In this document: one piece after another, positions 46,213-57,933 of the stretch
How the letters are laid out: every line of letters begins with the position of its first letter
Numbering within the stretch: position 1 is the stretch's first letter
Assembly (NCBI RefSeq): GCF_019320115.1
Contig: NC_089597.1
Span: 118,426,000 to 118,489,999 of the forward strand
Length of the DNA stretch: 64,000 nucleotides
From: Miscanthus floridulus
Lineage: Eukaryota > Streptophyta > Magnoliopsida > Poales > Poaceae
Direction of reading: 5' to 3'
Position numbers and translations under genes: made by a program
The notes under the pieces: model-generated
Database searches by the model: none
Told to the model about the DNA's origin: nothing
What the model saw: the letters and a program-made list of their open reading frames with translations, nothing else

Positions 46213-46980
46213 AAGAATAGCCATTTTGGTCCCTCAACTATTACTCGAGGGTCAATTTCGTTCCTGAACTTTTAAAACGGTCGTTTTAGTCCTTAAACTC
46301 TACTCTTAGGCTCAATTTCATCCTAGAACGGTGAAGATGATCGTTTTAGTCCTCAAGCTTTGTATTTTGGGCTCAATTTCATTTATAAACTATCAAAGTG
46401 TATTTTGTTCTTTAAACTTATATTTTCAACTCAACTTTGTTTACATTGTACGTGGAACGCTGCACTATTGCACATAGTTAGCTCCAACACCACCAGCGAT
46501 TGGAGATAGAAAAATAATATTCATCCAAAAACTCTTTCGTGACCATTAATAATTTCAAGCTGTTATTTTTAGTGTTACCTTGTAATGGTACCATTTATAT
46601 ATATTCGACTAAATGATATTTTTTGTGGGAGCAATTACAGTTGCATCGAACACTATTTATTCTTTAAGAATACATGGATATATTGAAATAATAGCAGATC
46701 TATAATTTTAATAATTTATGGATGAAATTGTGCCTAAAATATAAAGTTTTCTTTTTTAATAGACAAAATTGATTTGAAAATAAAAGTTAAATGCACTTTA
46801 ATAGTTTATGGATGAAATTGAGCCTAAAATGCAAAATTTAAGGACTGAAACGATCATCTTCATAGTTGTAGGATGAAATTGAGCCTAAAACTAAAGTTTG
46901 AGACCTAAACGGCCGTTTTGAAAGTTTAGGGATGAAATTGTGCCTTGAGTAATAATTGAGAGACTACAATGGCTATTCTG
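46213..46980. mobile_element. Long-inverted-repeat element, possibly Mutator-like
   Basis: Arms of about 230 bp: left begins AGAATAGCCATTTTGGTCCC, right ends ACTACAATGGCTATTCT. Within each arm a unit of roughly 60 bp recurs (CTCAATTTCAT, then AAACGATC or its complement). The centre is AT-rich and codes for nothing. Long terminal inverted repeats fit Mutator-like elements, but no clear 9-bp target duplication was found. Confidence 0.65.
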
Positions 46981-48340
46981 CCATGCAGAATCACTATTCG
47001 ATTTGGTTCTGTATTGGTTTCTTGGTGGACAGGTTGTTTGTCCGAGTTGGATTTCAATTCGCAATTTCTTTACTATGGGCCTAATAATTATTAGAAGAGA
47101 CTCCTTGTCCGAAGTAAATTTTTTTTTGAGGGAACTGTCCGAAGTATAGTTGGGTTTGTTCGCTTTGAGTGGATATGGGCCTAGGGCACTAGGGCCGTAG
47201 CCCTAGACGTGGCCCAAAGTACTTCTTATACTACACGTGAATTTTCGGCCCAGTCTGAGGTAACGCTGGTCTGTTGGGCCAAATTCTTACCCCAACCGGT
47301 CCAGACACAGAGGAGAAAGCAGGAGCTCCTCCTCGACCATCACCAGCAGCGCGATTCCCATCCCCGTCCGGCCGTCTTTCTGCCAGTCCGGCCAGTGCTG
47401 CTTAACCCTAGCTGTCGCGCCGCTGCTGCCAGTCGTCCGCTGCTGCACCGGCGCGCCGCCCATTGTGCCACTGGCGGCCGACAACTCGGCAAGAGGGGTT
47501 GCGGCCGCCCGTCGCCAGAGCAGGTCCTCTGCAATAGCCTCCAGGGGCTATCCGCGGCTTGGCGGCCGCCTGGCCGGCGAGCAGCGAGCTGACGACTGCG
47601 TGCCTCTGTGCTGCTTGGCCCCTTCCCTTCTGCAATACTGCGGAGCAATAGAGACACCCCGCACAGCACAGGCTACAATACAACAGGTTGTTCTCTAATT
47701 TGATTAATCCAAGCCTCCAAGTCTCCAACCAAATATGAGATAACCCAATCTTTGGTTTCTAATTTTCCATGGTTCCATTGTTCAATATTTTGTGTGTTTT
47801 GTAGGATGTAGCAACTAGCAGTCACGTTGTTGTACTTTGTTTTTGTTTTGCATTTCGTAAACTTACACGATAGTGAGGAGTGGACAAATACATCCTATGC
47901 CTACAACCAAGCCAACCTTTTGTCTGTCTAAGTAAAAATGTGCAATGAAAAGTTGTAGAAGAACCATAATTAGTAGGAAGTAGGAACGACTAGTAATGGA
48001 AATGTCATGCAACTTGAATCTGTTTGTTGCACAATTATATGTGAAACCGAGATATATCTACTAAATTATGTATTTTATTGTTCGTCTTTGTGAACAATCG
48101 ATACGCGGATCAGGTTTAAGAAATTTATTAGGTGCTTAACTAGTGGTCCTAGGCGTGAAACTTCACCAGCTCTGCCACGATATATATCCCCATGATTTTT
48201 CCTCTCCCTCTCGTCTTTACCTCTTGATTTTTTGCACTGAGCTGTATAGGAGGAACCCCTCCAGATTTGCCTCCTGGGCCTGATTCCTCCCTCAGCAATG
48301 AGTTCTCCAAGGCCGGCTTCGGTAAGTCTGCCAACCTTTG
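46981..48340. other. Intergenic, no gene recognised
   Basis: A GC-rich patch at 47280-47600 produces overlapping frames of about 100-127 codons on both strands without motifs; the rest is AT-rich. Confidence 0.35.
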
Positions 48341-48697
48341 TGTTAGCAACTCTACTAGATTGGTTCACAGATAGCTTGATTCAGGAAGGAAAGTACATGA
48401 CCTTGGGGAAAGGGAGGTCGGAATCAGCAAGCAGGGGAATAAGGTGCTAGGAGGAAGGTACTAGAAGGATCTAGAAGACCTGGAGGAAGGAAATCTGGGT
48501 ACAGAGAGGGAAGACTCAAGGAAGAAGATGAATAGTAGACTTGAGAGGAGAGGGGTTCTGTTCTTCTGAATATTCGATACCCTCACCCGCTGCTGCCCTG
48601 CGCTCTCTTGTAGGTGACTTCCAGTGGTCCACAGGCAATTGCTCGAGGCCCATGCACACGGCCCATATGAAGGCCCAACCGTGGACAGTCCCTGACA
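48341..48697 (-). repeat. 3' LTR of the retrotransposon remnant
   Basis: TGTTAGCAACTCTAC at the left edge and CAGTCCCTGACA at the right edge give TG..CA ends. The sequence TAGATTGGTTCAC is shared with 51842-51869. Confidence 0.75.
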
Positions 48698-48971
48698 TTC
48701 CCCCCTTCTTAAGCTTCGGCTTGCCACCAAGCCGGTGGAGAATTATGGAACCACCGGGATCCCAAGGAACTGCAAGCACTGGCTCCGGCTCAGAAATGTG
48801 ATCTTTATCCCATAGAAGAAGCTAAATGGAGAAGCTTCGTGGCAGGATTGAATATCGCATTTCCTTTGGCTGCACCTTGGTCCAATGGAAACAGATATAT
48901 GGCACATGTTGGCAGTCCATCATAACATGACCATAGAAGTCGCAGCTCCCCATTTAGAGCTGTCTTAAAAG

Positions 48972-49072
48972 CCGACTTGTTCGGTTTCTTTTTTTAGCCG
49001 GAACAGTGCTTTTCTCTCACAACAATTCAGCTTTGGCTTGTTTTTTAGCCAATTTCAGCCAAGCGAATGGAG
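48972..49072. mobile_element. MITE, GCCTGTTCGCTT family, copy 9
   Basis: Left end CCGACTTGTTCGGTTTC, right end CAGCCAAGCGAATGG, with core AGTGCTTTTCTCTCACAACA. Nested in the LTR-retrotransposon remnant. Confidence 0.65.
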
Positions 49073-50006
49073 CTAGTGTTTGAATCTCTGACATTAGATA
49101 TGGATGAGCTATGGTCTTTCCTCTTGTCAGAACTATTGTTTGGTAGGCGCCTGAGGGGGTTGGACAGTGTGACCAAATGAAGCCAACTTGAACCCGCTGC
49201 TGCCACAATGTTTGCTGTCCAGTTCCTTTCTTCATCCTTGAGTGATGAATCACATGATCACTTCCAGTTTGAGTATGATAGAAACAAGGATGCTGAGCAA
49301 AATGAGAAGCAAGCATCTCAATTGTAGTTATGGGATAAGTGCTGAACGTGAGGCAACTCTGGCAGCAACAAATTCCTGGATCAAATGGCATAAAAACCTT
49401 TCCAACCAACAACAAAACTGCATTGGTGTAGCATACTTGCAGTGCTGACCCAGTGACTAAATTTACCATGCGCAGTTCTGTAGCAAGAATGTGATCATCA
49501 GTGCGAACCCATTAACAAGAGCAGCCTAAAAATGTACTCTGAATAAATCCAATATCCACCACACTAGCTGAAACAAGATGTATCCCTTGAAGGCATTCAA
49601 CATGAAAAGAGATGGCATGGTGAAAGAGGAGTGTGCAGCAGTCCTTTATAATGGCTTGTATAGGTGGTAACCAAGGGATTGTCAACTGTATCCATAAAAC
49701 AGATTATCTGCAGTTGTGATACTGGGAGCTAGCACTATTATCTCTCAAGAGTTCCTCACAAAACACAACAGATTGCAGCATGGTTCTGCAAATAGGTAGC
49801 TGAAACTCCACAACAAAATTAGATGCACATGACAAACCGTGTGATGTAACCAGTTGCAATCCTTTAATCACCCCACAGGCCGCACAATAGAAGAACCTCT
49901 GCATACACTCGCTCACTGAGCAGATAACTACCCAACGAGCATATAACCAAGGTGATAGCCCATTGCTTTGTGGTGGTGGCCATGGACGCTTGGGCACCAT
50001 GACACC

Positions 50007-51850
50007 TTAGGTGAATCCAAACAACAAGCACGGTTCGACTCCATTACCCAAGCACTCCAAAGGTGGAGGCCATGGTTGCCTTAACTGCACTAGATGCTGA
50101 GCAAAAATTCCCTCAGACACCCTCTGAACAGCATGAGTCGTATTGGTTGCAGAACAGAGCCGAACAGGAGCACCATCAACTGAGTATGCATGGGTGAGAT
50201 TAGCAGTGAAATACCTTGGCTGGAAATGCTCTGCCACGTCCTGGGATACCACAGTAGCAGGCCCAAGAGCGGAGTGTGAGTCGATGACAGTTGTAAACTC
50301 TTGCGCTGCTTCCGTAGGTGGAGGCCATGGGCTGTGCCGCTTGTACAGCAATCTGTTGGGCAACGAGATCGAAACCTCACAGAGGAAGCCCCGGACCTCG
50401 ATGTAGCGGAGCTGGTCCTCGCTGGACACGACGTGGTGGTGCAGGTCAGGCTCGGCGAGGAGGCTGATGCTGTGGAATGGGCATGCGTCGACGAGCTTGT
50501 TTGGGCAAACCGTCGAACAATTAGTCTGCGCTGACCCCGCAGCCACGACCCATGCCAGCTGCCCACCACCTGCGGCGCCTATGGCATCTGCGTGGAGCGC
50601 AGTGGGCGCGGCGAGCGCCTGGCCAACGCGACCGACGGCTCGGTCGAACGGCGCGTCGACCTGGGGGAAGCCGGACTCTGGGTCATCGTCGAGGGAGCCG
50701 TCGTAGCCTCCGAGCGGGGTGGTGCGGAGCGTGCACTCGACGGGGCCGAGGCGGAAGGTGAGGCGAACGCAGCGCAGAAGGTCGGGGCCGTCAGGCGCGA
50801 AGCCGTTGTGGATCCGCTACATGTCCATGCCGACGAACACGGACGCGCCGCCGCCGCCTCCGCCGGGCGCGTTGAGGGCCGCCAGCAACGCCGTAAGGCG
50901 CGAGTTGCACATCCCTGTGGCGTGTTGCAGCTCCACGTCGCGGTTGCCATCCGGGATGTGCAGCGCCAGCTCCTCCGGAACGCACTCGATGGGGACCACG
51001 CCCTGCTTCAGCTCCCGCCGCGCACCGAGCTCGTAGAGTCGGTCGAGGTCGGTCTGGGGCAGCGGGTACATGAGCGACAGTCTAGGCTCGTCGGTGGGGC
51101 AGCCTTGCCTGCAGTACCGGAGAGCTCGGAGTCGAAAACGGCGTCGTGCGCGGGCGCAACAGGTGAGACGCGGAGGCGGGGCGGCCTGGCGAGCGCCTGC
51201 ATCCCAGCCTCTGGCTTGGAGAGTGCCTCCTCGAGGGTCGTGATGTCGGTGTCCTGCAGCTTCTCCTCGGGCTCCTGGATCTGGTGCAGGTAGTACGCGG
51301 GGAGAGACTCCTCGGGCTCAATCTCCCTGATGGCAGCGGAAGCGATGGGCGCGGGCGCGATGCAGACGGTGGAGGTGAGGCAGCTCTCGATGCGGATCTG
51401 GTCGGTGGACTCGAGGTCGCGCACCTCCCAGATGTGGACAGGCTGCTCGAACAGCCCACCCCAGTTGTCGGCGACGACGGCAGCAGCCTGGGTCGGAGCG
51501 GAGCGGTTGTCGGGGGGCTGCTCGAAGAGCCCACCCCAGTTGTCGACGACGACGGCAACAGTCTGGGTCGGAGCGAAGGGGATGTCGGCGGGCTGCTCGA
51601 AGAATCCGCCGCAGTTGTCGGCTACCAACTCGACTCCGTCCGCAGCAGACGGAGACAGAACGAGGACGCCCGGAGAGGCCTCGCGTGCGCCGTCCTGCTC
51701 GGTGAATTTCCGATCCCACTTCGCTTCGTAGTTGTGGAAGATTTTGCGGATTTCGTCGAGGAGGAGTTGGGTAGAAGAAGAGATCTCGGCAGGGGGATTC
51801 ATGGGTGTTAGGAACCGAGAATCGACGGCTCTGGAACCGATTGTCAGCAA
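50007..51850 (-). pseudogene. Unrecognised ORF of the LTR-retrotransposon remnant
   Basis: Minus-strand frame from 51850 (or the Met of MNPPAEISSS at 51802). The N terminus (LLLDEIRKIFHNYEAKWDR) looks like a short coiled coil, as seen in some retroelement gag proteins. At about residues 79-138 a unit of about 25 residues with DNWGGLFEQP recurs three times. A frameshift near 51060 moves to YPLPQTDLDRLYELGARREL, then an in-frame TAG at 50810 follows GMDM. The frame then stays open to about 50010 through PNKLVDACPFHSIS and two PWPPP motifs. No protease, RT or integrase motif is present. I cannot name the family; a structural, gag-like role is only a guess. Confidence 0.55.
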
Positions 51851-51910
51851 CTCTACTAGATTGGTTCACGTATATCAAATCAGAGCATGTGGCTCGTCGC
51901 AAATGATCGT

Positions 51911-51997
51911 AAATTTTTAACCGGAACAGTATTTTTCTCTCACACAAATTAGTCAACAGTATTTTTTTTATAAACCAGCAATAATACGAACCAGGCT
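51911..51997. mobile_element. MITE, GCCTGTTCGCTT family, copy 10 (partial)
   Basis: ACCGGAACAGTATTTTTCTC then TCACACAAATTAGTCAACAG is the family core; the right end reads ATACGAACCAGGC. The left end is degraded. Confidence 0.55.
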
Positions 51998-52214
51998 AGA
52001 TCAGATTCTGTGGACTTGCAAAATCAATGTTTGTTGTGGCTTCTTTTTTTCCTGTGTAAAGATGCAATTTTTTCTAGGTCTCTTCTTAAAAAAATGCATT
52101 TTTTTTTGTCGTTCCTTCTGTGCTCGTTCTTTTTATCGACGTTTACTCGTCCATATCATCAGTTGCATGAAGCAGGTCAATTTCCAGACGACTAGTATAA
52201 TGCCCGTGTTAACG

Positions 52215-52464
52215 CAATAGATTTTTCTGGGAGACGTATATGAAAATAACTGATGTTTTTTTTTATAGTTCAACTTTTACACAATATCTTTGAGCATGTA
52301 TACAATCCGCGAAACTAAAAAGTCATAGTAAAGTTTTTTCCAATGGATTTATTTTGGAGACGCATATGAAAACAATCGATGTTTTTTTTATAGTTCAACT
52401 TTTATACAATATCTTTGAGCATGTATACAATCCGCGAAACTAAGAAGTCATAGTAAAGTTTTTT
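52215..52464 (+). repeat. Tandem repeat, two units of about 126 bp
   Basis: CAATAGATTTTTCTGGGAGA (52215) and CAATGGATTTATTTTGGAGA (52341) start two copies that share TATAGTTCAACTTTTA, AATATCTTTGAGCATG and TACAATCCGCGAAACTAA. Divergence is a few percent. Confidence 0.9.
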
Positions 52465-53683
52465 TCTCATATAACCTTTTAAGTTACATTCTGTCTAAGT
52501 CTTTAATCATGACTTGGAGATCTTTAGGAAAGTTGTCAAAACATTCGTTTGCATGGCTCTTAAAAATGTCCTCCAAAAATTCCATCCTCAGTGAATTTGA
52601 TAGCAGTGCAGGGTAGATATAATAAGTTAAGTTATTAATTTTATATGTAGTGTACGGAATATAGTTAGAGAATATATGCTTACAGTGTTGATCGGTGGCA
52701 ATCTTACACCATTCTATGACTTCATGGAAATTGTATACAAAGAAGCCTCCTAATTTTCTGGAGATGAGCATTTGTTTGATTTATTGTACATAAATCAAAT
52801 AACTATTTTGTGATAATAAGAAAGATGAAACATATTATAGGTGATTACCGGTCTTTATGTTTTGGAACTTTTGTAACATATGCATGGAATATTCGCTTCC
52901 AGTAATAAATATTGCCGTCCCACTTAGAATTTATCAGTTTCATAGCGAGACTGAACCTTTTAGCAATTGTGTGAAATGTAGCTATATATGGCATGATTTG
53001 AGCAGGTTACTATTTAGTAGTCATCACATGTATCACCTCCTATCTAAGAAATCAAAGAGGTTCTTCCAAAATTCATATTGTACCCTTGCTCCATCCAGAA
53101 GAAAAAAGGCAAATAGATCAACAAATAAAAACCACAGGAAAAAAGAGAACATCAGTGGCGGACACAATATTCATACCACAATAATTTTATTCCGATACAA
53201 TCCAATTCTAGATACAATGCTAATTCAAGACCATGATTTCCAAACTAAACTGACATCTATTCATATATCCATCCATGATTTCCAAACAATAGAAACACCC
53301 TCCATCGATCCATTCATATATCCATGAACTGACATCCATTACGAAGGGGAAAGCAACTCACCTCAGTAGGCATAACACAAGGATATACACTTATAAATGG
53401 ATCAGATCTGAACACAACTAACCAAATAGATTCGCACCGTAGCAGGAAGGGAATAGGAAGGTGAAGTCGGCCGCCGGAAGCTTCGAAGCAGTGGGGGCAG
53501 AGGGAGGAGGCACCACGACGGGGGCAAGGGCGGCGGCGGCGTTCTGGACAGACGGACCCTGTGCGAGGAGAAGCATCGGGAGGTTGTTTTCTTTTTTTTA
53601 TTGATATGCCGCCGCCAGGAATCGAACCGCGGCGGGCGCGGGCGGCACGCGGGGTGGGCAATCGTTCAGAGGGCGATGGAGGG
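52465..53683. other. Non-coding or unrecognised
   Basis: A minus-strand frame of 95 codons at 52484-52771 is unusually clean for AT-rich DNA but matches no family I know. The segment 53450-53660 is GC-rich and contains GGAATCGAACCGCGG, which in reverse resembles a tRNA B box next to an A-rich stretch, perhaps a SINE end. Confidence 0.35.
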
Positions 53684-53874
53684 CAAACACACTAAACATG
53701 AGCCGTCGGATTTGGATGAGTAATGAGAGAGAATGGCTAAGAGATAATTTGGTGCATCCGTTTTGATGGTGTTATATTTTCTAGGTGCATTTATGGGTGT
53801 GGATGTAGCATAGGTCATGACTGTGGAGCAGACATTTGTTGTGTGGCTGTAGATTTATTCTAACTGATGTATTA
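53684..53874 (+). repeat. Dispersed direct repeat, copy A
   Basis: A block of about 190 bp from CACTAAACATGAGCCGTC to GATTTATTCTAAC, repeated at 55687-55867 with about 10 percent differences by eye. It contains GATGGTGTTATATTTTCT and GGGTGTGGATGTAGCATAG in both copies. Confidence 0.9.
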
Positions 53875-54594
53875 TATGGTAGGGTAGATAAAAGATAGCA
53901 TTTTTCCCTGGCTGCTATAAGACAATACAATTTTCATGTGTGTAAAAATGTGTAACAACAGAAAGAAAATGATGTGTAACATGTTACCTGGCTGCTATCC
54001 TATCAGGGTTTGTGTAACACAAAAAATCCATCAATCTTTGACAGAAAAATTAGAAGACAAATTGTGTTATCTATGCCAATATTAAATGCATTTTGTTCCA
54101 TCAAATCAAATATGCGGGCAATTAAGTTGTATACTACGCTACATACCACATTAAGTAACCTTTTCCGGTTCTGCATCCTATGCAAGCACTCTTCCTGGAA
54201 CAGAGAATAACCCATATTTGTTTATGAGGAACTTTCATCGCCCATGAATTTTAATACATAATGGCAACAACGACACACAATATTAATCACAGGAAATGCC
54301 CTGTGTCAATGCCATCAATGCTACAATGGCATGACATGACACTACTTCACGTTTCCACATATGGCAAAATAAGCACAAGTAATGGAAATTTCTCTATATG
54401 TTTAGCAAAATGAATGGAGCAAACACCGACCATGAAGGGATCAAACCTGGTGTGATGGAACTGGCATAATTTGAAATATTGGCATTGTAGCAAGATCCCA
54501 CACTCCTGGATCTGAACGGCTGCTGGGAAATTAAACAATTGAGTCCCATAATTCCATGTTCTATTAGTGAATCCAACTCTACTCAGATATCTCT

Positions 54595-54690
54595 CGCGGA
54601 TACAATATCATGAGCAGCTATTTCTTCCAGGCAAATATCTACGAAAATATTATCCTAGACTGCATCCCATATTGCTTTGCCGTTTTCCAT
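54595..54690 (-). pseudogene. Possible Myb/SANT-like domain fragment
   Basis: Minus-strand translation MENGKAIWDAV, stop, DNIFVDICLEEIAAHD resembles the first helix region of the plant Myb/SANT-like domain (pattern W..x..FxDIC.EE). Only about 30 residues match, so the call is weak. Confidence 0.35.
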
Positions 54691-55062
54691 CTACAATTGT
54701 ACACATGCATGTTAAATGAGCAATACATCAGTAACATGATTACTGGGTCCAGTAATTGCTAAATCCATTGATAGAAAGTCAGACATTTGACAGAAAAAGG
54801 CTCATATTAAACATAAGAAAAAATTTACATCTCTTTTGTGCTACTATTTGCAAATTGATAAAAGTAATCACATCTCGTAATGAACTAATAAAACAAGCCT
54901 GTGGGCGAGCTCTGCAACAGATCAGTGAACAGAAACCGTGCTACCAACCTGAAGATTGACAATTTGACATAGTGCAAATTCATTTTCTGTACACTTCAAT
55001 CATCCATTGGCATGGAAAACTGCACATACGTGGACAGGGATTAGAGTGCAGAAAAAACAAAC

Positions 55063-55165
55063 CTTCAAGCAACGGGTGTAGGAGGGCAGTTGTGTCCGCA
55101 TCGACGTCCTTGGTGATTTGGATCTTTGCACCCGTGCTCCACGGGGTTCTTTGCAAGATCAGCGA
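55063..55165 (-). pseudogene. Possible KH-domain exon fragment
   Basis: On the minus strand STGAKIQITKDVDADTTAL then LHPLLEG, followed by a GT splice-like donor at 55062, resembles the central part of KH RNA-binding domains of the FUBP type (SGAKIQ.TKD.DADP). The invariant GxxG loop upstream is not seen. Probably a captured exon piece. Confidence 0.5.
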
Positions 55166-55686
55166 CAAGCAACAGAGAACGTTCGAGAGATCAGGAGCCG
55201 ATCGCAGCAAATCTGGGGCAAAAAAGAGGGGAGAGCAGGAGGCCGACCTCGCCTCACCGGCGCAACTGTCGACAGGGAGGGTGACATCCCCAGAGACGAG
55301 AGGATGGGCAGGCTGACCGCGTGCATCTCCTTGGCCTGCTCAAGGCCATCGAGGAGGAGGAGGGTGGGGGGGCGACGCGCACGGGCCGGCCGCGGCGTGG
55401 ACCGGCAACAGGAGGCGAGGTCGGAGGCTGGGAGGGAGGGGTGGAGGAGGGCAGAGGGCGGAGGGCGGAGAGGGAGTGCCCGAGGAGGGGCAGCGTCGAG
55501 AGCGGGTTCCGGAGGAGGGCGGGCGACCTCGGGAAGCGCCGGCGGGGCGGCGGCCGATCCAGGGAACCCTAGCGGGGGAGGAGTCTGCGGCTAGGCAGTG
55601 CGCAATGAAAAAAAAAGATAAACCTGGAGGGCTCCAACCGTGGTCGCAGGGTGCGGCTAGGAGGTATGCGGGAGGGCAACGGAGAG
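55166..55686. other. GC-rich non-coding or captured sequence
   Basis: Purine-rich, with GAGGAGG runs and overlapping frames on both strands; no recognisable domain. It may be the 5' part of the gene that donated the KH-like fragment. Confidence 0.3.
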
Positions 55687-55867
55687 CAGACACATTAAAC
55701 ATGAGCCGTCAGATTTGAATGAGTAATGAAAGAGAATGACTAAGAGATAATCTGGTGCATCTGTTTTGATGGTGTTATATTTTCTGGGTGCATTCATGGG
55801 TGTGGATGTAGCATAGATCATGACTGTGGAGCAAACATTTGTTGTGTGACTATAGATTTATTCTAAC
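55687..55867 (+). repeat. Dispersed direct repeat, copy B
   Basis: Partner of 53684-53874, about 2.0 kb downstream in the same orientation. The pair flanks the segment that holds the KH-like and SANT-like fragments. Confidence 0.9.
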
Positions 55868-55942
55868 GGGTGTAGGGGTCTGGTTCTAACACTCCAAATT
55901 TCCCCAAGAATCACTAACTCGCAATATATTTGCGTGCTATAT

Positions 55943-57177
55943 ATGGCAGGACCTTTTACAAAACCCAGTTGGTCTGATCTCCCAATTGATATCCTCCTAA
56001 GCATCCTGCAACGCCTTGAGCTTCCCCAAGCAATTGTCTTCGCATCAGTCTGCGCAACCTGGAGAGCTGCCGCCACAACTGCCGGCGTTCCACATCCTTC
56101 CACACCATGGATCTTGTCTTGGGGTAACCACCTTGAGGAAATGCAGGTGGGCAGCCCAGCCGTGACATGCAACCTGTACCACCCTGTTGATGTTGACAAA
56201 TCTTAAAAAAAAAGTTTTCCAACGGGCTGCTTTGTTGCATGTCGTGGAGCTTCTCACGGATGGCTTATTTTGGCGAATAACCGCGCCAGTCTCGTGCTTT
56301 ACAACCCTGTCACCTTGGCCAGGATCACCCTCCCACCAGTCACTTGATTTCACAGACGTGGAGGCGGTCTATAGTAGCGAAGGGAACTTGGAACACTACC
56401 GCAAGGGAACAGGCGGTTTACGCTATCCAGCGCATTGTTTTGGGATATGGTTCTACCAAAAGGCGGTGCTGTCTCGCAGTCCATCCAAAGGCAGTGGCTA
56501 TGTCGTAATGATCATCCACCGTGATAGTGGAATAGTGGATGGCTTTCTTTTGTTAAGGCAGGGCAGAAAAAGTGGCAGGTGGCTTCAACTCTAAGCGGTG
56601 GAGACAAGTATCTCGACTGTGTATACCACAAAGGGAGCTTCTACACGGTGACATTGCGTGAGATGGTGGAAAAATGGGATCTTGATGGAGAGGATGGAGC
56701 AACAAGGGAAGTGGTTGTTGCCGCATCGGCAAGCCTCCCAGGACGTGTCCTCACTAGGCATCTCGGCATCTGGTGTCGAGGCCGTGGGGCGATCTCCTGC
56801 AGGTTCGTGCAGGTCTTGATCTCTGGTACCCGGATGGTATTGAATTCAGAATCTGCAAGGTTGATCCAGATGCACGCAAGATGGTGGTGGTGCAAGAGAA
56901 TGTTTTAATGGATCATGCATTATTCCTTGGATTGAATCACTCCGCATGCTTACCCACCCAGAATTTGCGTGGGACACGACCTCGCTGTATATATTTCTCT
57001 TCTCCTGGGATGACACGACATGCAGTTGATTTCCTTTCTCGACTACCTGTTTGGGGAGGCGTAAGAACGTACGACCTGGAAAGAAGAAAATTTGAGCGTG
57101 CTATTCCCTTTTGCGATGTTAACGAATTGTTCTACGGAATAATTCCGTCTGAGGTCTGGATCACTCATAATTTGTAA
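55943..57177 (+). pseudogene. F-box protein with DUF295 (KIB1-4 type) propeller, pseudogene
   Basis: Starts MAGPFTKPSWSDLPIDILL, a clear F-box (about residues 8-45, SILQRLELPQAIVFASVCATWR), the part that would bind SKP1 in an SCF ubiquitin ligase. An in-frame TAA lies at 56204-56206 in an A-rich run, after which the same frame gives GWLILANNRASLVLYNPVT. Frame changes near 56340, 56580 and 56770 then lead through DFTDVEAVYSSEGNLEHYR, GGDKYLDCVYHKGSFYTVT, VDPDARKMVVV and MDHALFLGLNHSACLPTQN, all signatures of the DUF295 propeller, to a stop at 57177. One stop plus three frameshifts make it non-functional. The family is very large in grasses and full of such relics. Confidence 0.88.
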
Positions 57178-57933
57178 CCAGCGGATTTTCCTACGTGGGC
57201 TTAGTTCAATTAGATTTGTAAATACAACTTTTAACTCCTAGTTCGATTAGAAATATATTTGTTATCTGAATTGTTTGTTCTGAGGCTGTGCATCGGCATA
57301 TATGCATACTTTCTTTGTGCAGCCTGCACTGCTATTATTGGAGTTGCGTATTCCTGTTCAGAAACATCCATTCCAAGATTTCTTGCATGCTGCTGCCCAG
57401 AGAGAATAAGGTAGTATGCTACTACATCTTGTATTTTTGGTTCACACTATGATCGTGCCCGTGCGTGGCAATGAGAAAAAATAATGTCAATGATAATTCG
57501 AATTTGATCCTGTATTATATACTGTTTAAAAGCGATACAATTACCCGTGCACTACTGCGGGAGGCACAAGAATTCTATGGGATATTTGGTATTGTCTGGA
57601 AATCCTCACCGAGAAACTTCGTGCCATCCCCAGTATGCAGTCGGTTTTGTTGTAAAACATACGGGCTTTATTCTAGAAGAAAAGGAGAAGGATGATTTTT
57701 AATCCGAGCCGTTTGTATGTGGGTTTTTTACCAAACTCTTAGACCTTGGTAGGACTATATATACGTGGGAACTCCATGTTGTAATCATCAATATTCAGAG
57801 GAATAAAGAATAGTCTTCATATTTCTTATGTCTATGTGTTTTACTTTCATCTACTATGTTGATCATGAGAGAGTGAGAGGGGAAGGTCCTAACCGCTGGC
57901 GATGTATTTTATAACACATTATCAGTACGATAG
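57178..57933. other. Possible LTR 3' end of a copia-type element
   Basis: At 57911-57930 ATAACACATTATCAGTACGA resembles the junction of an LTR end with a TTATCAGCACGA-type primer-binding site of a plant copia family; upstream 57690-57900 has a TATATATA promoter-like word and an AATAAAG signal. No other part could be tied to it securely. Confidence 0.3.

Larger units (their letters stand above)
48341..51870 (-). mobile_element. LTR-retrotransposon remnant with truncated 5' LTR
   Basis: On the minus strand the 3' LTR is 48697-48341 (357 bp, TGTCAGG...CTAACA), directly preceded by a polypurine tract AAGAAGGGGGGAA (48710-48698). At the other end the last 28 bp of the same LTR recur at 51869-51842, followed immediately inside by ATCGGTTCCAGAGCC, which resembles the initiator-Met primer-binding site TGGTATCAGAGC. 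Most of the 5' LTR is missing, lost beyond 51869. The interior (3.1 kb) is too short for a full gag-pol set and holds one long decayed ORF, so the element was non-autonomous or deleted. A MITE (48972-49072) is inserted in it. Confidence 0.75.

Noticed and set aside
53600..53640. tRNA gene suggested by a GGTTCGATTCC-like B box on the minus strand
   Set aside because: No matching A box or cloverleaf at the right distance; at most a SINE remnant.
55118..55702. 158-codon frame rich in Arg/Gly
   Set aside because: Produced by purine-rich low-complexity sequence; the opposite strand is equally open.
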